64,000 nt of DNA from Enterobacter asburiae (GTDB lineage: Bacteria; Pseudomonadota; Gammaproteobacteria; Enterobacterales; Enterobacteriaceae). Where the stretch lies: NCBI RefSeq assembly GCF_008080435.1, contig NZ_VRKN01000005.1:310001-374000 (forward strand), written 5' to 3'. The notes below the pieces were generated by a model. It saw nothing but the letters and a program-made list of their open reading frames with translations, did not search any database and was not told the DNA's origin. The translations under genes were made by a program, and so were the position numbers. Below, piece after piece: positions 42,500 to 52,836 of the stretch. The stretch's first letter is position 1. Each line of letters begins with the position of its first letter.

Positions 42500-43371
42500 G
42501 CAAACTCCGCCGCAGTATGCTGTTCCTGCCGGGCGCCAACGCCGCCATGCTCTCAACCGCCTTTATCTACCGTCCCGACTCCATCATGTTTGACCTTGAG
42601 GACGCCGTAGCCCTGCGCGAGAAGGATACCGCGCGCATGCTGGTGTTCCACGCGCTTCAGCACCCGATGTATCAGGATATCGAAACCGTGGTGCGCATTA
42701 ACCCGCTCAACACGCCGTTTGGCCTGCTGGATCTGGAAGCCGCCGTGCGGGCCGGCGTGGACGTGATCCGCCTGCCGAAAACCGACACCCCGGACGATAT
42801 CCACGAGCTGGAAGGCCACCTCGAGCGCATTGAGCAAGAATGCGGTCGCGAGGTCGGCTCCACCCGCGTGATGGCGGCGATTGAATCAGCCATTGGCGTC
42901 ATCAACGCCGTGGCGATTGCCCGCAGCTCACCGCGCCTCATCGGGATTGCGCTGGCCGCTTTTGACTACGTGATGGACATGCAGACCGAACGCGGCGACG
43001 GCACCGAGTTGTTCTACGCCCGCTGCGCCGTGCTGCACGCCGCCCGCGCGGCGGGCATCGACGCCTTCGACGTGGTGTGGTCAGACGTTAACGACGAGGC
43101 CGGGTTCCTGCGCGAGGTCGATCTGATCCGCAAGATGGGCTTCAACGGCAAATCGCTGATTAACCCACGCCAGATTGACCTGCTGCACAACGCCTACGCT
43201 CCAACGCAGGAAGAGGTGGATCACGCGAAGCGGGTGATTGAAGCGGCAGAAGAGGGCGAGCGTAACGGCCTGGGCGTGGTGTCGCTCAACGGCAAAATGG
43301 TGGATGCACCGATTATTAACCACGCGCAGGTGGTGCTGGAGCGCGCAGCGGCCTCCGGCGTGCGTCGGTAA
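42496..43371 (+). CDS. citE: Citrate lyase beta subunit CitE
   Basis: A 291-residue HpcH/HpaI-family lyase subunit. It cleaves the citryl-ACP intermediate to acetyl-ACP and oxaloacetate. Marks are [54 protein letters not shown] and the metal-site [12 protein letters not shown]. Length is normal. It overlaps citD by four bases and is followed ten bases later by citF. Confidence 0.97.
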   Translation: MSKLRRSMLFLPGANAAMLSTAFIYRPDSIMFDLEDAVALREKDTARMLVFHALQHPMYQDIETVVRINPLNTPFGLLDLEAAVRAGVDVIRLPKTDTPDDIHELEGHLERIEQECGREVGSTRVMAAIESAIGVINAVAIARSSPRLIGIALAAFDYVMDMQTERGDGTELFYARCAVLHAARAAGIDAFDVVWSDVNDEAGFLREVDLIRKMGFNGKSLINPRQIDLLHNAYAPTQEEVDHAKRVIEAAEEGERNGLGVVSLNGKMVDAPIINHAQVVLERAAASGVRR

Positions 43372-43381
43372 GGATGAGATG

Positions 43382-44899
43382 ATGAATCAGACAGAACTTC
43401 TTCACGTGAATTTTCCCCACCTGCGGGACTTAAAACCCTTTGATACCGCCCATAGTGCAACGCCGTGGCTGGCGGATAGCGATGCGAAGCACAACCGTAA
43501 ACTCTGTGCCTCCATCGAAGAGGCGGTGATGCGCAGCGGCCTGCAGGACGGGATGACCATCTCCTTCCATCATGCGTTTCGCGAAGGCGACCGGGTGATC
43601 AACACCGTGGTGGCGCTGCTGGCGAAGATGGGCTTCAAAAACCTGACGCTGGCCTCCAGCTCGCTGATGACCTGCAACGATGCGCTGATCGAACATATTG
43701 AAAGCGGCGTCATCACCCGGATTTACACCTCGGGCATGCGCGGCAGGCTGGCGGATGCCATCTCCCACGGGCTGATGGACGAGCCGGTGCAAATTCACTC
43801 CCACGGCGGGCGCGTGAAGCTGCTCCAGGACGGCGAGCTGAATATTGACGTGGCGTTCCTTGGCGTGCCGTGCAGCGATGAGTTTGGCAACGCCAACGGC
43901 ACGCACGGTAAATCGTGCTGCGGATCCCTGGGCTACGCCATGGTGGATGCGCAGTTTGCCCGCAAGGTGGTACTGCTCACTGAAGAACTGGTGCCGTTCC
44001 CCAACATGCCCGCCAGCCTGGTGCAGGACCAGGTGGACTACATTGTGCAGGTTGAGAGCGTGGGCGACCCGGCGAAAATCAGCGTCGGCGCGGCGCGCGT
44101 CACCAGCAACCCGCGCGAGCTGATGATTGCCCGCTATGCGGCGGACGTCATTGAACACTCCGGCTACTTCAAACCGGGCTTCTCGATGCAGACCGGCTCC
44201 GGCGCGGCGGCGACCGCCTGCACCCGCTTTATGGAAGAGAAGATGGAGCGCAGCGGCGTGAAGGCACGCTTTGCGCTCGGCGGCATCACCGGCAGCCTGG
44301 TGGATTTGCACGAGAAGGGGCTGATCGAAAAGCTGCTCGATACCCAGTGCTTTGACGGCCAGGCGGCGGCTTCGTTGGCGCGCAACCCGAACCACGTGGA
44401 GATCTCCACCAACGTTTACGCCAACCCCGGCAGCAAGGCGGCAAGCTGCGACCAGCTCGACGTGGTGATCCTCAGCGCCCTGGAAATCGACGTCGATTTT
44501 AACGTCAACGTGATCACCGGCTCCGACGGTGTGATGCGCGGCGCGTCCGGCGGGCACTGCGACGTGGCCGCCGCGGCGAACCTGACCATTGTGGTCGCGC
44601 CGCTGCTGCGCAGCCGTATTCCGACGGTCGTGAAGCGCGTCACCACGCGCCTCACGCCGGGCGAAAGCATCGACGTGCTGGTCACCGATCACGGCATTGC
44701 GGTCAATCCGGCGCGCCAGGAGATCCGCGAGCGGCTGCTGGAAGCCGGGCTTAAAGTTGTGGATATCAGCGCGCTTTACGAGCGGGCGATTTCCCTGACT
44801 GGCGTACCGAAACCGATTGAGTTTACCGACAAAATCGTCGGGGTGATCCGCTACCGCGACGGCAGCGTGATCGACACCGTACGACAGGTAAAGGAGTAG
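43382..44899 (+). CDS. citF: Citrate lyase alpha subunit CitF
   Basis: A 505-residue acetyl-ACP:citrate ACP-transferase subunit. It starts MNQTELLHVNFPHLRDLKPF behind AGGATGAG; one extra Met codon at 43379 is an alternative. Family marks are LQDGMTISFHHAFREGD, KNLTLASSSL, QIHSHGGRVKLLQDGELN, GSLGYAMVDAQ, FALGGITGSLVDLHEKG and LVTDHGIAVNPAR. It matches E. coli CitF along its length. Citrate lyase is a hexameric assembly of CitD, CitE and CitF in the cytoplasm. citX follows two bases after the stop. Confidence 0.97.
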   Translation: MNQTELLHVNFPHLRDLKPFDTAHSATPWLADSDAKHNRKLCASIEEAVMRSGLQDGMTISFHHAFREGDRVINTVVALLAKMGFKNLTLASSSLMTCNDALIEHIESGVITRIYTSGMRGRLADAISHGLMDEPVQIHSHGGRVKLLQDGELNIDVAFLGVPCSDEFGNANGTHGKSCCGSLGYAMVDAQFARKVVLLTEELVPFPNMPASLVQDQVDYIVQVESVGDPAKISVGAARVTSNPRELMIARYAADVIEHSGYFKPGFSMQTGSGAAATACTRFMEEKMERSGVKARFALGGITGSLVDLHEKGLIEKLLDTQCFDGQAAASLARNPNHVEISTNVYANPGSKAASCDQLDVVILSALEIDVDFNVNVITGSDGVMRGASGGHCDVAAAANLTIVVAPLLRSRIPTVVKRVTTRLTPGESIDVLVTDHGIAVNPARQEIRERLLEAGLKVVDISALYERAISLTGVPKPIEFTDKIVGVIRYRDGSVIDTVRQVKE

Positions 44900-44901
44900 T
44901 T

Positions 44902-45441
44902 ATGACAATAGCGACACCCGTGCGGGCGGGTGTCAGCCTGGACGAACTGCTGGCGGCGAAAGATCGCCGCGCAGCGCGCCAGGCTGACATGCTTGAGCAC
45001 TATCAACAACCGGTGATTTCCCTCACGCTGGTCACGCCGGGGGAAATCAAAGACAGTCTGCGCTATCGCAACACCATGGGCGTGGCGCTGCAGATGTGCG
45101 ACCAGCTGCTGTGGGAAAACCGCTGGCAGGTGCTGGACCGTCAGGTGCTGTGGCTCCCGACCGGGCCAGAAGCCTTGTGGTGCGTGGCCCATCCGGCAGC
45201 GGAGATTAAAGCGCACTGTGCGGACCTGGAGCAGACGCACCCGCTAGGCAGGCTGTGGGATCTGGATGTGATCTGCCCTCAATACGGCCACGTCGGGCGT
45301 CAGTCGCTGGGAGCGAATCTCAGGCGCTGCCTGATCTGCGACGAGCCCGCGCACGCCTGTTCCCGTTCGCGCCATCACCCCGCTGAGCAGGTGGTTTCCC
45401 GCGTGGAGAAGATGATCGATGACTGGTTTGCTCGCGACTAA
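44902..45441 (+). CDS. citX: Apo-citrate lyase phosphoribosyl-dephospho-CoA transferase CitX
   Basis: A 179-residue transferase that attaches the prosthetic group precursor to Ser14 of CitD. The typical GRLWDLDVICP segment and the C-terminal RRCLICDEPAHACSRSRHH block are both intact. The gene lies two bases after citF and its last 23 bases overlap citG. Confidence 0.94.
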   Translation: MTIATPVRAGVSLDELLAAKDRRAARQADMLEHYQQPVISLTLVTPGEIKDSLRYRNTMGVALQMCDQLLWENRWQVLDRQVLWLPTGPEALWCVAHPAAEIKAHCADLEQTHPLGRLWDLDVICPQYGHVGRQSLGANLRRCLICDEPAHACSRSRHHPAEQVVSRVEKMIDDWFARD

Positions 45442-46222
45442 ACCGCGCCCGGCTGACGTGCCTGCGCTTGCCGAAGCGGCGCTATGGCAGGAGCTGGAGC
45501 TGACGCCCAAGCCGGGGCTGGTGGACAAGCTCAATAACGGTTCCCATCGCGATATGGACCACGCGCTGTTCGTCCGCAGCATTGCGGCGATTACGCCGTG
45601 GTTTTCGCGCTTTGCTGAACTCGGTAACGCGCATGCGGATAAGCCCGCTCATGAGCAGTTACGGATTATCCGCCCGATGGGGATGGCCTGCGAGCAGGCA
45701 ATGTACGCCGCGACGAACGGAGTGAACACGCACAAGGGCGGGATTTTTGCCCTGGGTTTACTGTGCTTCGCCGCCGGACGTGTGAAAAATATCTGCGCAG
45801 ACAGCCTCTGTTGTGAGGTGAGTAACATCTGCCGCGGGCTGGTGTCGCGGGAGCTGGCCGCACGCAGCGGACAGGCGACGGCGGGCGAGCGGCAGTTTCA
45901 GCAGTACGGCTTAACCGGCGCGCGCGGTGAGGCGGAAAGCGGCTTTGCGACGGCGCGCAGGGCGCTGGCGCAGTGGAACGGACGGTCACTTCACGGCCTG
46001 CTGTTACGCCTGATGGCAATCAATCAGGACAGTAATCTGGTGTCGCGCGGCGGCATGGAAGGGCTGCACTACGTTCAGGGCTACGCGCGGGAATTACTGG
46101 CGAACGGTTGGGATCGCGAGGCGTTGCTTGAGATGGATAACGCGTTAATTGAACGCAATCTGAGCCCCGGAGGCAGCGCGGATTTGCTGTCGGTGGGGTG
46201 GGTGCTCTCTGCAATAAAATAG
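45419..46222 (+). CDS. citG: Triphosphoribosyl-dephospho-CoA synthase CitG
   Basis: A 267-residue enzyme that makes the precursor of the citrate lyase prosthetic group from ATP and dephospho-CoA. Key segments are LELTPKPGLVDKLNNGSHRD, GVNTHKGGIFALGLLCFAAG and the Gly-rich ending LSPGGSADLLSVGW. It starts inside the end of citX. It closes the citrate operon; a REP-like palindrome follows at once. Confidence 0.95.
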   Translation: MTGLLATKPRPADVPALAEAALWQELELTPKPGLVDKLNNGSHRDMDHALFVRSIAAITPWFSRFAELGNAHADKPAHEQLRIIRPMGMACEQAMYAATNGVNTHKGGIFALGLLCFAAGRVKNICADSLCCEVSNICRGLVSRELAARSGQATAGERQFQQYGLTGARGEAESGFATARRALAQWNGRSLHGLLLRLMAINQDSNLVSRGGMEGLHYVQGYARELLANGWDREALLEMDNALIERNLSPGGSADLLSVGWVLSAIK

Positions 46223-46297
46223 CCGGGTGGCGCTAACGCTTACCCGGCCTACGGTCTGGTTTTGTAGGCCCGGTAAGCGCAGCGCCACCGGGCACAA
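46222..46297. repeat. REP/BIME-type palindrome between citG and nupG
   Basis: GCCGGGTGGCGCTAACGCTTA and its near-inverse TAAGCGCAGCGCCACCGGGC flank a short centre with CCTACGG and GTAGGCC. This is the enterobacterial REP consensus in two inverted copies, between convergent genes. Confidence 0.88.
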
Positions 46298-46300
46298 CAA

Positions 46301-47557
46301 TCAATGCGCGATCGGCTGCGCACCGTTTGGCACGCGAACGTGCTTGTACTTGAACAGCGCGATGAACGCGAAGAACAGCACCAGCGAGTATGCCGCGAAG
46401 ATCAACCACACCGGCTGCCAGTTGGTGATGCCGTTGGTGGTATACATCTCAACCACTTTACCGCTCACCACACCGCCCAGAATACAGCCGAAGCCGTTGG
46501 TCATCATCAGGAACATCCCCTGCGCGCTGGCGCGGATTTCCGGCTTAACTTCTTTTTCCACAAACACCGAACCAGAGATGTTGAAGAAGTCGAAGGCGCA
46601 GCCGTAAACAATCATCGACATCACCAGCAGTACGGTGCCGAACGCGCTTGGGTCGCCGTAGGCGAACAGGCCGAAGCGCAGCATCCACGCGGCGATACTG
46701 ATCAGCATGACGTTTTTGATGCCGTAGCGGCTCAGGAAGAACGGAATGGTCAGGATGAACAGCGTCTCAGAGATCTGCGAGATGGACATCATCACCGACG
46801 CGTGCTCGACGATAAAGCTCCCGGCAAACAGCGGGTTGTTATCGAAACTGTGCAGGAAGGTGTTGCCGAACATGTTGGTGATCTGCAGTTCTGCGCCCAG
46901 CAGCATGGAGAAGATAAAGAAGATCGCCATGCGCTTGTTTTTGAACAGCGCGAACGCGTCCAGGCCGAGCATCGCGCTCCAGCTCTGGTTTTTCTGCTGA
47001 TTAGAAACCGGGATGTGCGGCAGCGTCAGGGTGAAGATGGCGAGTACGACGGAAAGTACGGCACCGATATAGAGCTGCATATGGCTCAGTTCAAAGCCTG
47101 CAAAGCTCACGCCCCACATCGCCATGATAAAGCCGATGGTGCCCCAGATACGGATTGGCGGGAAGTCAGTCACGATATCCATTCCCGCAGACTTGATGCG
47201 GTGGTAGGAGATGGTGTTGATCAGGCCAAGCGTTGGCATATAGGCCAGCGAGTTAAGCAGGATCACCATGAACATCGCCCCTGGCGTGGTCACCTGGGCC
47301 GCCATAAACAGCGTCCCCGCGCCCACCAGATGGCAAAGCATGTACAGCCATTTCGCACTCAACCATTTATCCGCCACGATGCCCAGCAGCGTTGGCATGA
47401 AAACAGCCGCAATACCGAGCGAGCTGTATACGGCACCGATTGACGCGCCATCGAACTTGAGCGTCACAAACATATAGGAGCCGAGTGTAGTCAGCCAGCT
47501 ACCCCACAGGCAGAACTGCAGAAACGACAATATTTTAAGCTGCAGCTTAAGGTTCAT
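46301..47557 (-). CDS. nupG: Nucleoside permease NupG
   Basis: A 418-residue major-facilitator nucleoside:proton symporter of the inner membrane, the same length as E. coli NupG from the ATG at 47557. It has 12 hydrophobic segments and the family start KLQLKILSFLQFCLWGSWL. The upstream frame extension is not used. Control by CRP and CytR is expected from candidate sites upstream. It marks the return to the conserved backbone after the citrate island. Confidence 0.97.
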   Translation of the reverse strand: MNLKLQLKILSFLQFCLWGSWLTTLGSYMFVTLKFDGASIGAVYSSLGIAAVFMPTLLGIVADKWLSAKWLYMLCHLVGAGTLFMAAQVTTPGAMFMVILLNSLAYMPTLGLINTISYHRIKSAGMDIVTDFPPIRIWGTIGFIMAMWGVSFAGFELSHMQLYIGAVLSVVLAIFTLTLPHIPVSNQQKNQSWSAMLGLDAFALFKNKRMAIFFIFSMLLGAELQITNMFGNTFLHSFDNNPLFAGSFIVEHASVMMSISQISETLFILTIPFFLSRYGIKNVMLISIAAWMLRFGLFAYGDPSAFGTVLLVMSMIVYGCAFDFFNISGSVFVEKEVKPEIRASAQGMFLMMTNGFGCILGGVVSGKVVEMYTTNGITNWQPVWLIFAAYSLVLFFAFIALFKYKHVRVPNGAQPIAH

Positions 47558-47754
47558 GTTACTTTCCTCACAAGTGAGCGGGAGATATGTTGTTTTGGGA
47601 ACATTCAGGGTTGTTATTTGATGCAATTCTATCAGTTGGCAACGATATGTTTTGTTACCTCCCGCAAAAAAATGCAATCCACATTAATTTGCAGTTTGGA
47701 TTGTGATGCAAATAACATTTTCGTATGGGTGGGATGAGATGGGTGCGGTCTGAT
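47558..47754 (-). promoter_or_regulatory. nupG control region with CRP- and CytR-like sites
   Basis: A CRP-like site TGTGATGCAAATAACA lies at 47702-47717. CytR-like octamers, ATTGCATT at 47678-47671 and ATTGCATC at 47627-47620 on the leftward strand, follow towards nupG. This is the combination known for E. coli nupG. The fits are by eye. Confidence 0.6.
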
Positions 47755-47822
47755 GCCCTCACCCTAACCCTCTCCCACAGGGAGAGGGGAAGCAGAACAC
47801 CTTCTCCTTGCAGGAGAAGGTG
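47755..47822. repeat. GC-rich palindromic repeat, copy 2
   Basis: The left arm GCCCTCACCCTAACCCTCTC is shared with copies 1 and 3. It is followed by a CCCACAGGGAGAGGGG stem. The right half differs: CCTTCTCCTTGCAGGAGAAGG makes a second hairpin. It ends six bases before the mltC stop. Confidence 0.82.
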
Positions 47823-47828
47823 TGCCGA

Positions 47829-48932
<1,104 letters not shown>

Positions 48933-48942
48933 TTAGTCGTTG

Positions 48943-49018
48943 CTATTGCCCGGCGGCGCTACGCTTGCACGGGCCTACGGTTTTGTAGGCCGGGTAAGCG
49001 CAGCGCCACCCGGCAACA
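48943..49018. repeat. REP/BIME-type palindrome between mltC and yggX
   Basis: Two inverted REP-like units: TTGCCCGGCGGCGCTACGCTTG and CGGGTAAGCGCAGCGCCACCCGGCAA, read in pieces, around GGCCTACGG and TTTTGTAGGCC. It is the same family as the element at 46222. Confidence 0.86.
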
Positions 49019-49029
49019 GCCGCTCAATA

Positions 49030-49302
49030 TTATTTTTCCGGTGGCGTATAGCCTTCGATGTGCACGTCTTTACCTTCGAACAGGAAGCTCACCATCTCCT
49101 GCTCCAGCAGCTTGCGGTGTTCCGGGTTCATCATGCTGAGCTTTTTCTCGTTGATCAGCATGGTCTGCTTTTTCTGCCACTGCCCCCAGGCTTCTTTGGA
49201 GATTTCGTTATAGATGCGCTTACCCAGGTCGCCCGGATAAAGCTGGAAATCCTGGCCTTCAGCGTCGCGCTGCAGGAAAGTACAAAAAATCGTTCTGGCC
49301 AT
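49030..49302 (-). CDS. yggX: Probable Fe(2+)-trafficking protein YggX
   Basis: A 90-residue cytoplasmic protein close to E. coli Ygg[21 protein letters not shown] with the conserved Cys, and [14 protein letters not shown]. The second ATG (49302) is favoured, with GAGG seven bases upstream. It protects iron-sulphur clusters and is co-transcribed with mutY under SoxS in E. coli. It lies 25 bases after mutY. Confidence 0.95.
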   Translation of the reverse strand: MARTIFCTFLQRDAEGQDFQLYPGDLGKRIYNEISKEAWGQWQKKQTMLINEKKLSMMNPEHRKLLEQEMVSFLFEGKDVHIEGYTPPEK

Positions 49303-49327
49303 ACTCATTCCTCTTTTTTAGCCGATG

Positions 49328-50380
49328 CTAAACCATTGCACCGGCACGTAATTGTTGTAACAGGCGCTCCACGGGAGCCGCCAGTCCGACTGATGGCGGT
49401 TGCGCTAAGTTATACCAGAGAGCGGTGCCTTCATCCATGCACGAGGCAAATGACGACACGGGAAGCCACATGGGGACAATATCCAGGTGGAAATGGCTGA
49501 AGGTATGGCGAAACGCGGTCAGCTGCGTCAGGTTATCGGCAGCAATCCCGCGCTGTTTAAGCCATTCACGCAGCAAATCTTCATTTTCAAACTGTGGGAA
49601 GCAGTATAGACCACCCCACAAACCGCTCGGTGGTCGCTGGGCGAGGAAGACCTCGTCGCCGTGCTGCATCAGTAGCATATAGCCGGTGCGCTCCGGCAGC
49701 GTCTGTTTGGGTTTCTTACCCGGATATTGCGCCCATGAATGGTTGGCATACGCCACGCAGAGATTATTCACCGGGCAGAGTTCGCATTTTGGTTTTGAGC
49801 GCGTGCAGACCATCGCGCCGAGATCCATCATCGCCTGGTTGAAACGCTCGACGCCCCTGGCCGGGGTGACCTCTTCACTTATTTCCCAAAGACGTTTTTC
49901 AACGTCCTTCTTCCCCGGCCAGCCGTCGACGGCATAGCAGCGTGCCAGCACGCGCTTCACGTTGCCGTCGAGGATCGGGAAATGCTTGCCTAAAGACAGG
50001 GAGAGAATAGCGCCTGCGGTTGAACGTCCGACGCCGGGTAAATCCGCTACCTCATCGAAGGTTTCCGGGAATTTCCCGTTGTGGCGCGTCGCAACCTGCT
50101 GTGCGGCCTTATGAAGGTTACGCGCGCGGGCGTAATAGCCAAGCCCGGTCCACAGGTGCAGGACCTCGTCCAGCGGCGCGTTGGCCAGGTCGGTCACCGT
50201 CGGAAAACGTGCCATAAAACGCTCGAAGTAAGGGATCACCGTGGCGACCTGCGTTTGTTGCAACATCACCTCGGAGAGCCATACTTTGTAAGGCGTTTTT
50301 TCAATTTGCCAGGGCAGGGTTTTACGCCCGTATTTGTCGTACCAGTCCAGCACCTGGGCTGAAAATTGAGAGGCTTGCAT
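49328..50380 (-). CDS. mutY: Adenine DNA glycosylase MutY
   Basis: A 350-residue glycosylase that removes A opposite 8-oxoG. It starts [20 protein letters not shown] as in E. coli; two codons more are possible at 50386. Features are the catalytic Glu in [10 protein letters not shown], the helix-hairpin-helix [13 protein letters not shown] with Asp in FPILDGNV, the 4Fe-4S cluster Cys residues in [17 protein letters not shown], and the C-terminal NUDIX-like domain. It is divergent from trmB. Confidence 0.97.
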   Translation of the reverse strand: MQASQFSAQVLDWYDKYGRKTLPWQIEKTPYKVWLSEVMLQQTQVATVIPYFERFMARFPTVTDLANAPLDEVLHLWTGLGYYARARNLHKAAQQVATRHNGKFPETFDEVADLPGVGRSTAGAILSLSLGKHFPILDGNVKRVLARCYAVDGWPGKKDVEKRLWEISEEVTPARGVERFNQAMMDLGAMVCTRSKPKCELCPVNNLCVAYANHSWAQYPGKKPKQTLPERTGYMLLMQHGDEVFLAQRPPSGLWGGLYCFPQFENEDLLREWLKQRGIAADNLTQLTAFRHTFSHFHLDIVPMWLPVSSFASCMDEGTALWYNLAQPPSVGLAAPVERLLQQLRAGAMV

Positions 50381-50524
50381 GGTCATCGATTCGCATAATC
50401 AGGGACGCAGATTGCAGCACAGCGTCAATCTGCTGTAAACCGGATCTTTCCCATGCTTGCATAGAAGCCTTAACTTTGGATAATGCCCGTTTCCCGAACA
50501 TTCTCACAAGCAGACAACTCTTTT

Positions 50525-51244
50525 ATGAAAAACGACGTCATTTCACCGGAATTTGATGAAAACGGTCGCCCGCTGCGCCGTATTCGCAGCTTTGTCCGCC
50601 GTCAGGGCCGCCTGACAAAAGGGCAGCAACATGCGCTGGACAACTACTGGCCGGTGATGGGCGTTGAGTTCAGCGAGCAGCCTCTGGACTTTACTGAACT
50701 GTTCGGCCGCGACGCGCCTGTGACGCTGGAGATTGGCTTTGGTATGGGCACCTCGCTGGTGACCATGGCGAAAGCGCGACCGGAGCAGAACTTCCTCGGT
50801 ATCGAAGTCCACTCGCCGGGCGTGGGGGCATGCCTGGCAACGGCCCATGAAGAGGGCGTTGAGAACCTGCGCGTGATGTGTCACGACGCGGTGGAAGTGC
50901 TGCACAAAATGATTCCTGACAATTCTTTAACCATGGTTCAGCTCTTTTTCCCTGACCCGTGGCACAAAGCACGTCATAATAAACGCCGTATCGTTCAGGC
51001 ACCGTTTGCCGAGCTGCTGAAAAGTAAGTTAAAACTGGGCGGCGTCTTCCACATGGCGACCGACTGGGAACCGTATGCGGAACATATGCTGGAAGTGATG
51101 TCGTCGCTGGATGGGTATAAAAACCAGTCTGCGAGCAACGACTATGTACCGCGTCCGGAATCGCGTCCGGTAACGAAATTTGAACAGCGTGGCCATCGTC
51201 TTGGCCACGGTGTATGGGACTTAATGTTCGAGAGGGTGAAATAA
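50525..51244 (+). CDS. trmB: tRNA (guanine-N7-)-methyltransferase TrmB
   Basis: A 239-residue SAM-dependent methyltransferase acting on G46 of tRNA. The ATG at 50525 gives [20 protein letters not shown] as in E. coli. The SAM loop is [11 protein letters not shown], and the catalytic region is [14 protein letters not shown]. It is followed by yggL with a one-base overlap (TAATG). Confidence 0.97.
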   Translation: MKNDVISPEFDENGRPLRRIRSFVRRQGRLTKGQQHALDNYWPVMGVEFSEQPLDFTELFGRDAPVTLEIGFGMGTSLVTMAKARPEQNFLGIEVHSPGVGACLATAHEEGVENLRVMCHDAVEVLHKMIPDNSLTMVQLFFPDPWHKARHNKRRIVQAPFAELLKSKLKLGGVFHMATDWEPYAEHMLEVMSSLDGYKNQSASNDYVPRPESRPVTKFEQRGHRLGHGVWDLMFERVK

Positions 51245-51570
51245 TGGCAAAGAATCGTAGCCGTCGTCTGCGTAAAAAGATGCACATCGAAGAATTCCAG
51301 GAAGTGGGTTTCTCCGTTGCGTGGCGTTTCCCGGAAGGCACCAGTGTAGAACAGATCGATCAGGACGTGGATGCGTTCATCAATGACGTGATTGAGCCAA
51401 ACAAGCTGGCCTTCGACGGTAGCGGCTATCTGGCATGGGAAGGTCTGATCTGCACCCAGGAAGTGGGTAAATGCACCGAAGAACATCAGGCGCTGGTACG
51501 TAAATGGCTTGAGGACCACAAGCTGGAAGATGTCCGCGTCAGCGAACTTTTCGACGTTTGGTGGGACTAA
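51244..51570 (+). CDS. yggL: DUF469 protein YggL
   Basis: A 108-residue basic-acidic cytoplasmic protein nearly identical in layout to E. coli Ygg[32 protein letters not shown] and the ending SELFDVWWD. It has been linked to ribosome-associated functions in other bacteria; the exact job is unclear. Its start overlaps the trmB stop. Confidence 0.95.
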   Translation: MAKNRSRRLRKKMHIEEFQEVGFSVAWRFPEGTSVEQIDQDVDAFINDVIEPNKLAFDGSGYLAWEGLICTQEVGKCTEEHQALVRKWLEDHKLEDVRVSELFDVWWD

Positions 51571-51626
51571 TAAAGAAGTCAAGGGCCAGCATTAGCTGGC
51601 CCGTTTTGTCTGAGGGAGTGTTTAAG

Positions 51627-52343
51627 ATGCGCAAAACGTTGCTGGCTGTTGCTTTGATGGCAACCGGATTCACCGCCCATGCGGATTATCAATGTAGCGT
51701 CACCCCGCGTGATGACGTGGTGTTAAGCCCGCAAACCGTGCAGGTCAAAGGCGAGAACGGTAATCTGGTGATCACGCCACAAGGGAATGTCACCTTTAAC
51801 GGCAAGCAGTACAACCTGACTGCCGCACAGCGTGAGCAGGCGAAAGACTATCAGGCCGATTTGCGTACCGCGCTGCCATGGATTAATGAAGGCGCGCTGA
51901 CCCGCGTTGAGAAAAGCCGCGTCGCGCTGGACAAGATCATCACCAAAGAGGTGGGGGAGAGCAGCAACATGCGCACCCGCCTGACGAAGCTCGATAAGCA
52001 GCTCAAAGAGCAGATGAACCGCATTATTGAGACGCGCTCCGACGGACTGACGTTCCACTACAAGGCGATTGATGAAGTGCGTGCTGACGGGCAGCAGCTG
52101 GTTAACCAGGCGATGGGCGGCATCCTGCAGGACAGCATCAACGAGATGGGTGCCAAAGCCGTGCTGAAAGGCGGCGGTAACCCGCTGCAGGGCGTGCTGG
52201 GCAGTCTGGGCGGCTTGCAGACCTCCATTCAGAACGAGTGGAAGAATCAGGAAGATGATTTCCAGCAGTTCGGCAAAGACGTGTGTAAACGCGTAGTGTC
52301 GCTGGAAGATAGCCGCAAGGCGCTGGTGGGGACGCTTAAGTAA
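51627..52343 (+). CDS. yggN: DUF2884 periplasmic protein YggN
   Basis: A 238-residue protein with a signal peptide (RKTLLAVALMATGFTAHA) and mature start DYQCSVTPRDD. The ATG at 51627 has GAGGGAG upstream. The rest matches E. coli YggN, with a helical middle (TRLTKLDKQLKEQMNRI). Function is unknown. In E. coli ansB and yggM follow; here a palindromic repeat and a DUF559 gene do. Confidence 0.93.
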   Translation: MRKTLLAVALMATGFTAHADYQCSVTPRDDVVLSPQTVQVKGENGNLVITPQGNVTFNGKQYNLTAAQREQAKDYQADLRTALPWINEGALTRVEKSRVALDKIITKEVGESSNMRTRLTKLDKQLKEQMNRIIETRSDGLTFHYKAIDEVRADGQQLVNQAMGGILQDSINEMGAKAVLKGGGNPLQGVLGSLGGLQTSIQNEWKNQEDDFQQFGKDVCKRVVSLEDSRKALVGTLK

Positions 52344-52351
52344 TTTACGTG

Positions 52352-52435
52352 ACCCCTCACCCTAACCCTCTCCCCAAAGGGGCGAGGGAATAGTTTGCCC
52401 CCTCTCCCTTTCAGGGAGAGGGCCGGGGTGAGGGT
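52352..52435. repeat. GC-rich palindromic repeat, copy 3
   Basis: CCCCTCACCCTAACCCTCTC, a CCCCAAAGGGGCGAGGG stem and the inverse arm GAGAGGGCCGGGGTGAGGG. It is closest to copy 1. Its right arm forms the last codons of the leftward DUF559 gene, giving the PSPRPSP tail. Confidence 0.88.
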
Positions 52436-52773
52436 TGCAGCATTTGCAATGTCTCAAGTATTTTTTCTAACACCGCTTCTTCGTTATTCCAGAGTTCATT
52501 GTTCCAGAATCGAATGACATACCAGCCTTTTTGATTTAGCCAGGTTGTCCTTTGGCAATCATATTCCAGATTTTCAGCATGCTGTCCGCCATCCAGTTCA
52601 ATAGCCAGCCGCACCGCGCAGCAGGCGAAATCCAGTATGTAGTTTCCTACCGGATGCTGTCGGCGAAATTTATAATCAGCGAAACGGCGACTGCGCAGTA
52701 GATACCAAAGCCGTCTTTCTTCTTTTGTCAGCTCGCGTCTGAGCTGTTTTGCATAAGAACGAGTAATTTCCAT
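52411..52773 (-). CDS. DUF559 (Vsr-like nuclease fold) protein
   Basis: A 120-residue protein of the DUF559 family, related in fold to very-short-patch-repair endonucleases. It has RRELTKEERRLWYLLRSRRF, KFRRQHPVGNYILDFACCAV with the metal-site Asp, LAIELDGGQH with Glu and Asp, and WYVIRFWNNEL. The catalytic set looks intact. The last eight residues come from the palindromic repeat, so the natural end was probably altered by it. It lies alone, convergent with yggN, where yggM-ansB stand in E. coli. Partners and function are unknown. Confidence 0.88.
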   Translation of the reverse strand: MEITRSYAKQLRRELTKEERRLWYLLRSRRFADYKFRRQHPVGNYILDFACCAVRLAIELDGGQHAENLEYDCQRTTWLNQKGWYVIRFWNNELWNNEEAVLEKILETLQMLQPSPRPSP

Positions 52774-52836
52774 CCCCGCACTCTGCCAGCCTTTCCCTCA
52801 GCCGGCAGAACGGGATGCGAAATCCTGAATCAGCCT

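Noticed and set aside
43430..44692. A 420-codon leftward open frame opposite citF
   Set aside because: It lies wholly under a strong citF match, reads as His/Gln/Arg/Ala-rich low-complexity protein, and is typical of the antisense shadow in GC-rich coding DNA.
46304..47443. A 379-codon rightward open frame opposite nupG
   Set aside because: It is antisense to a full-length conserved transporter and has the His/Asp/Arg-rich composition of a shadow frame.
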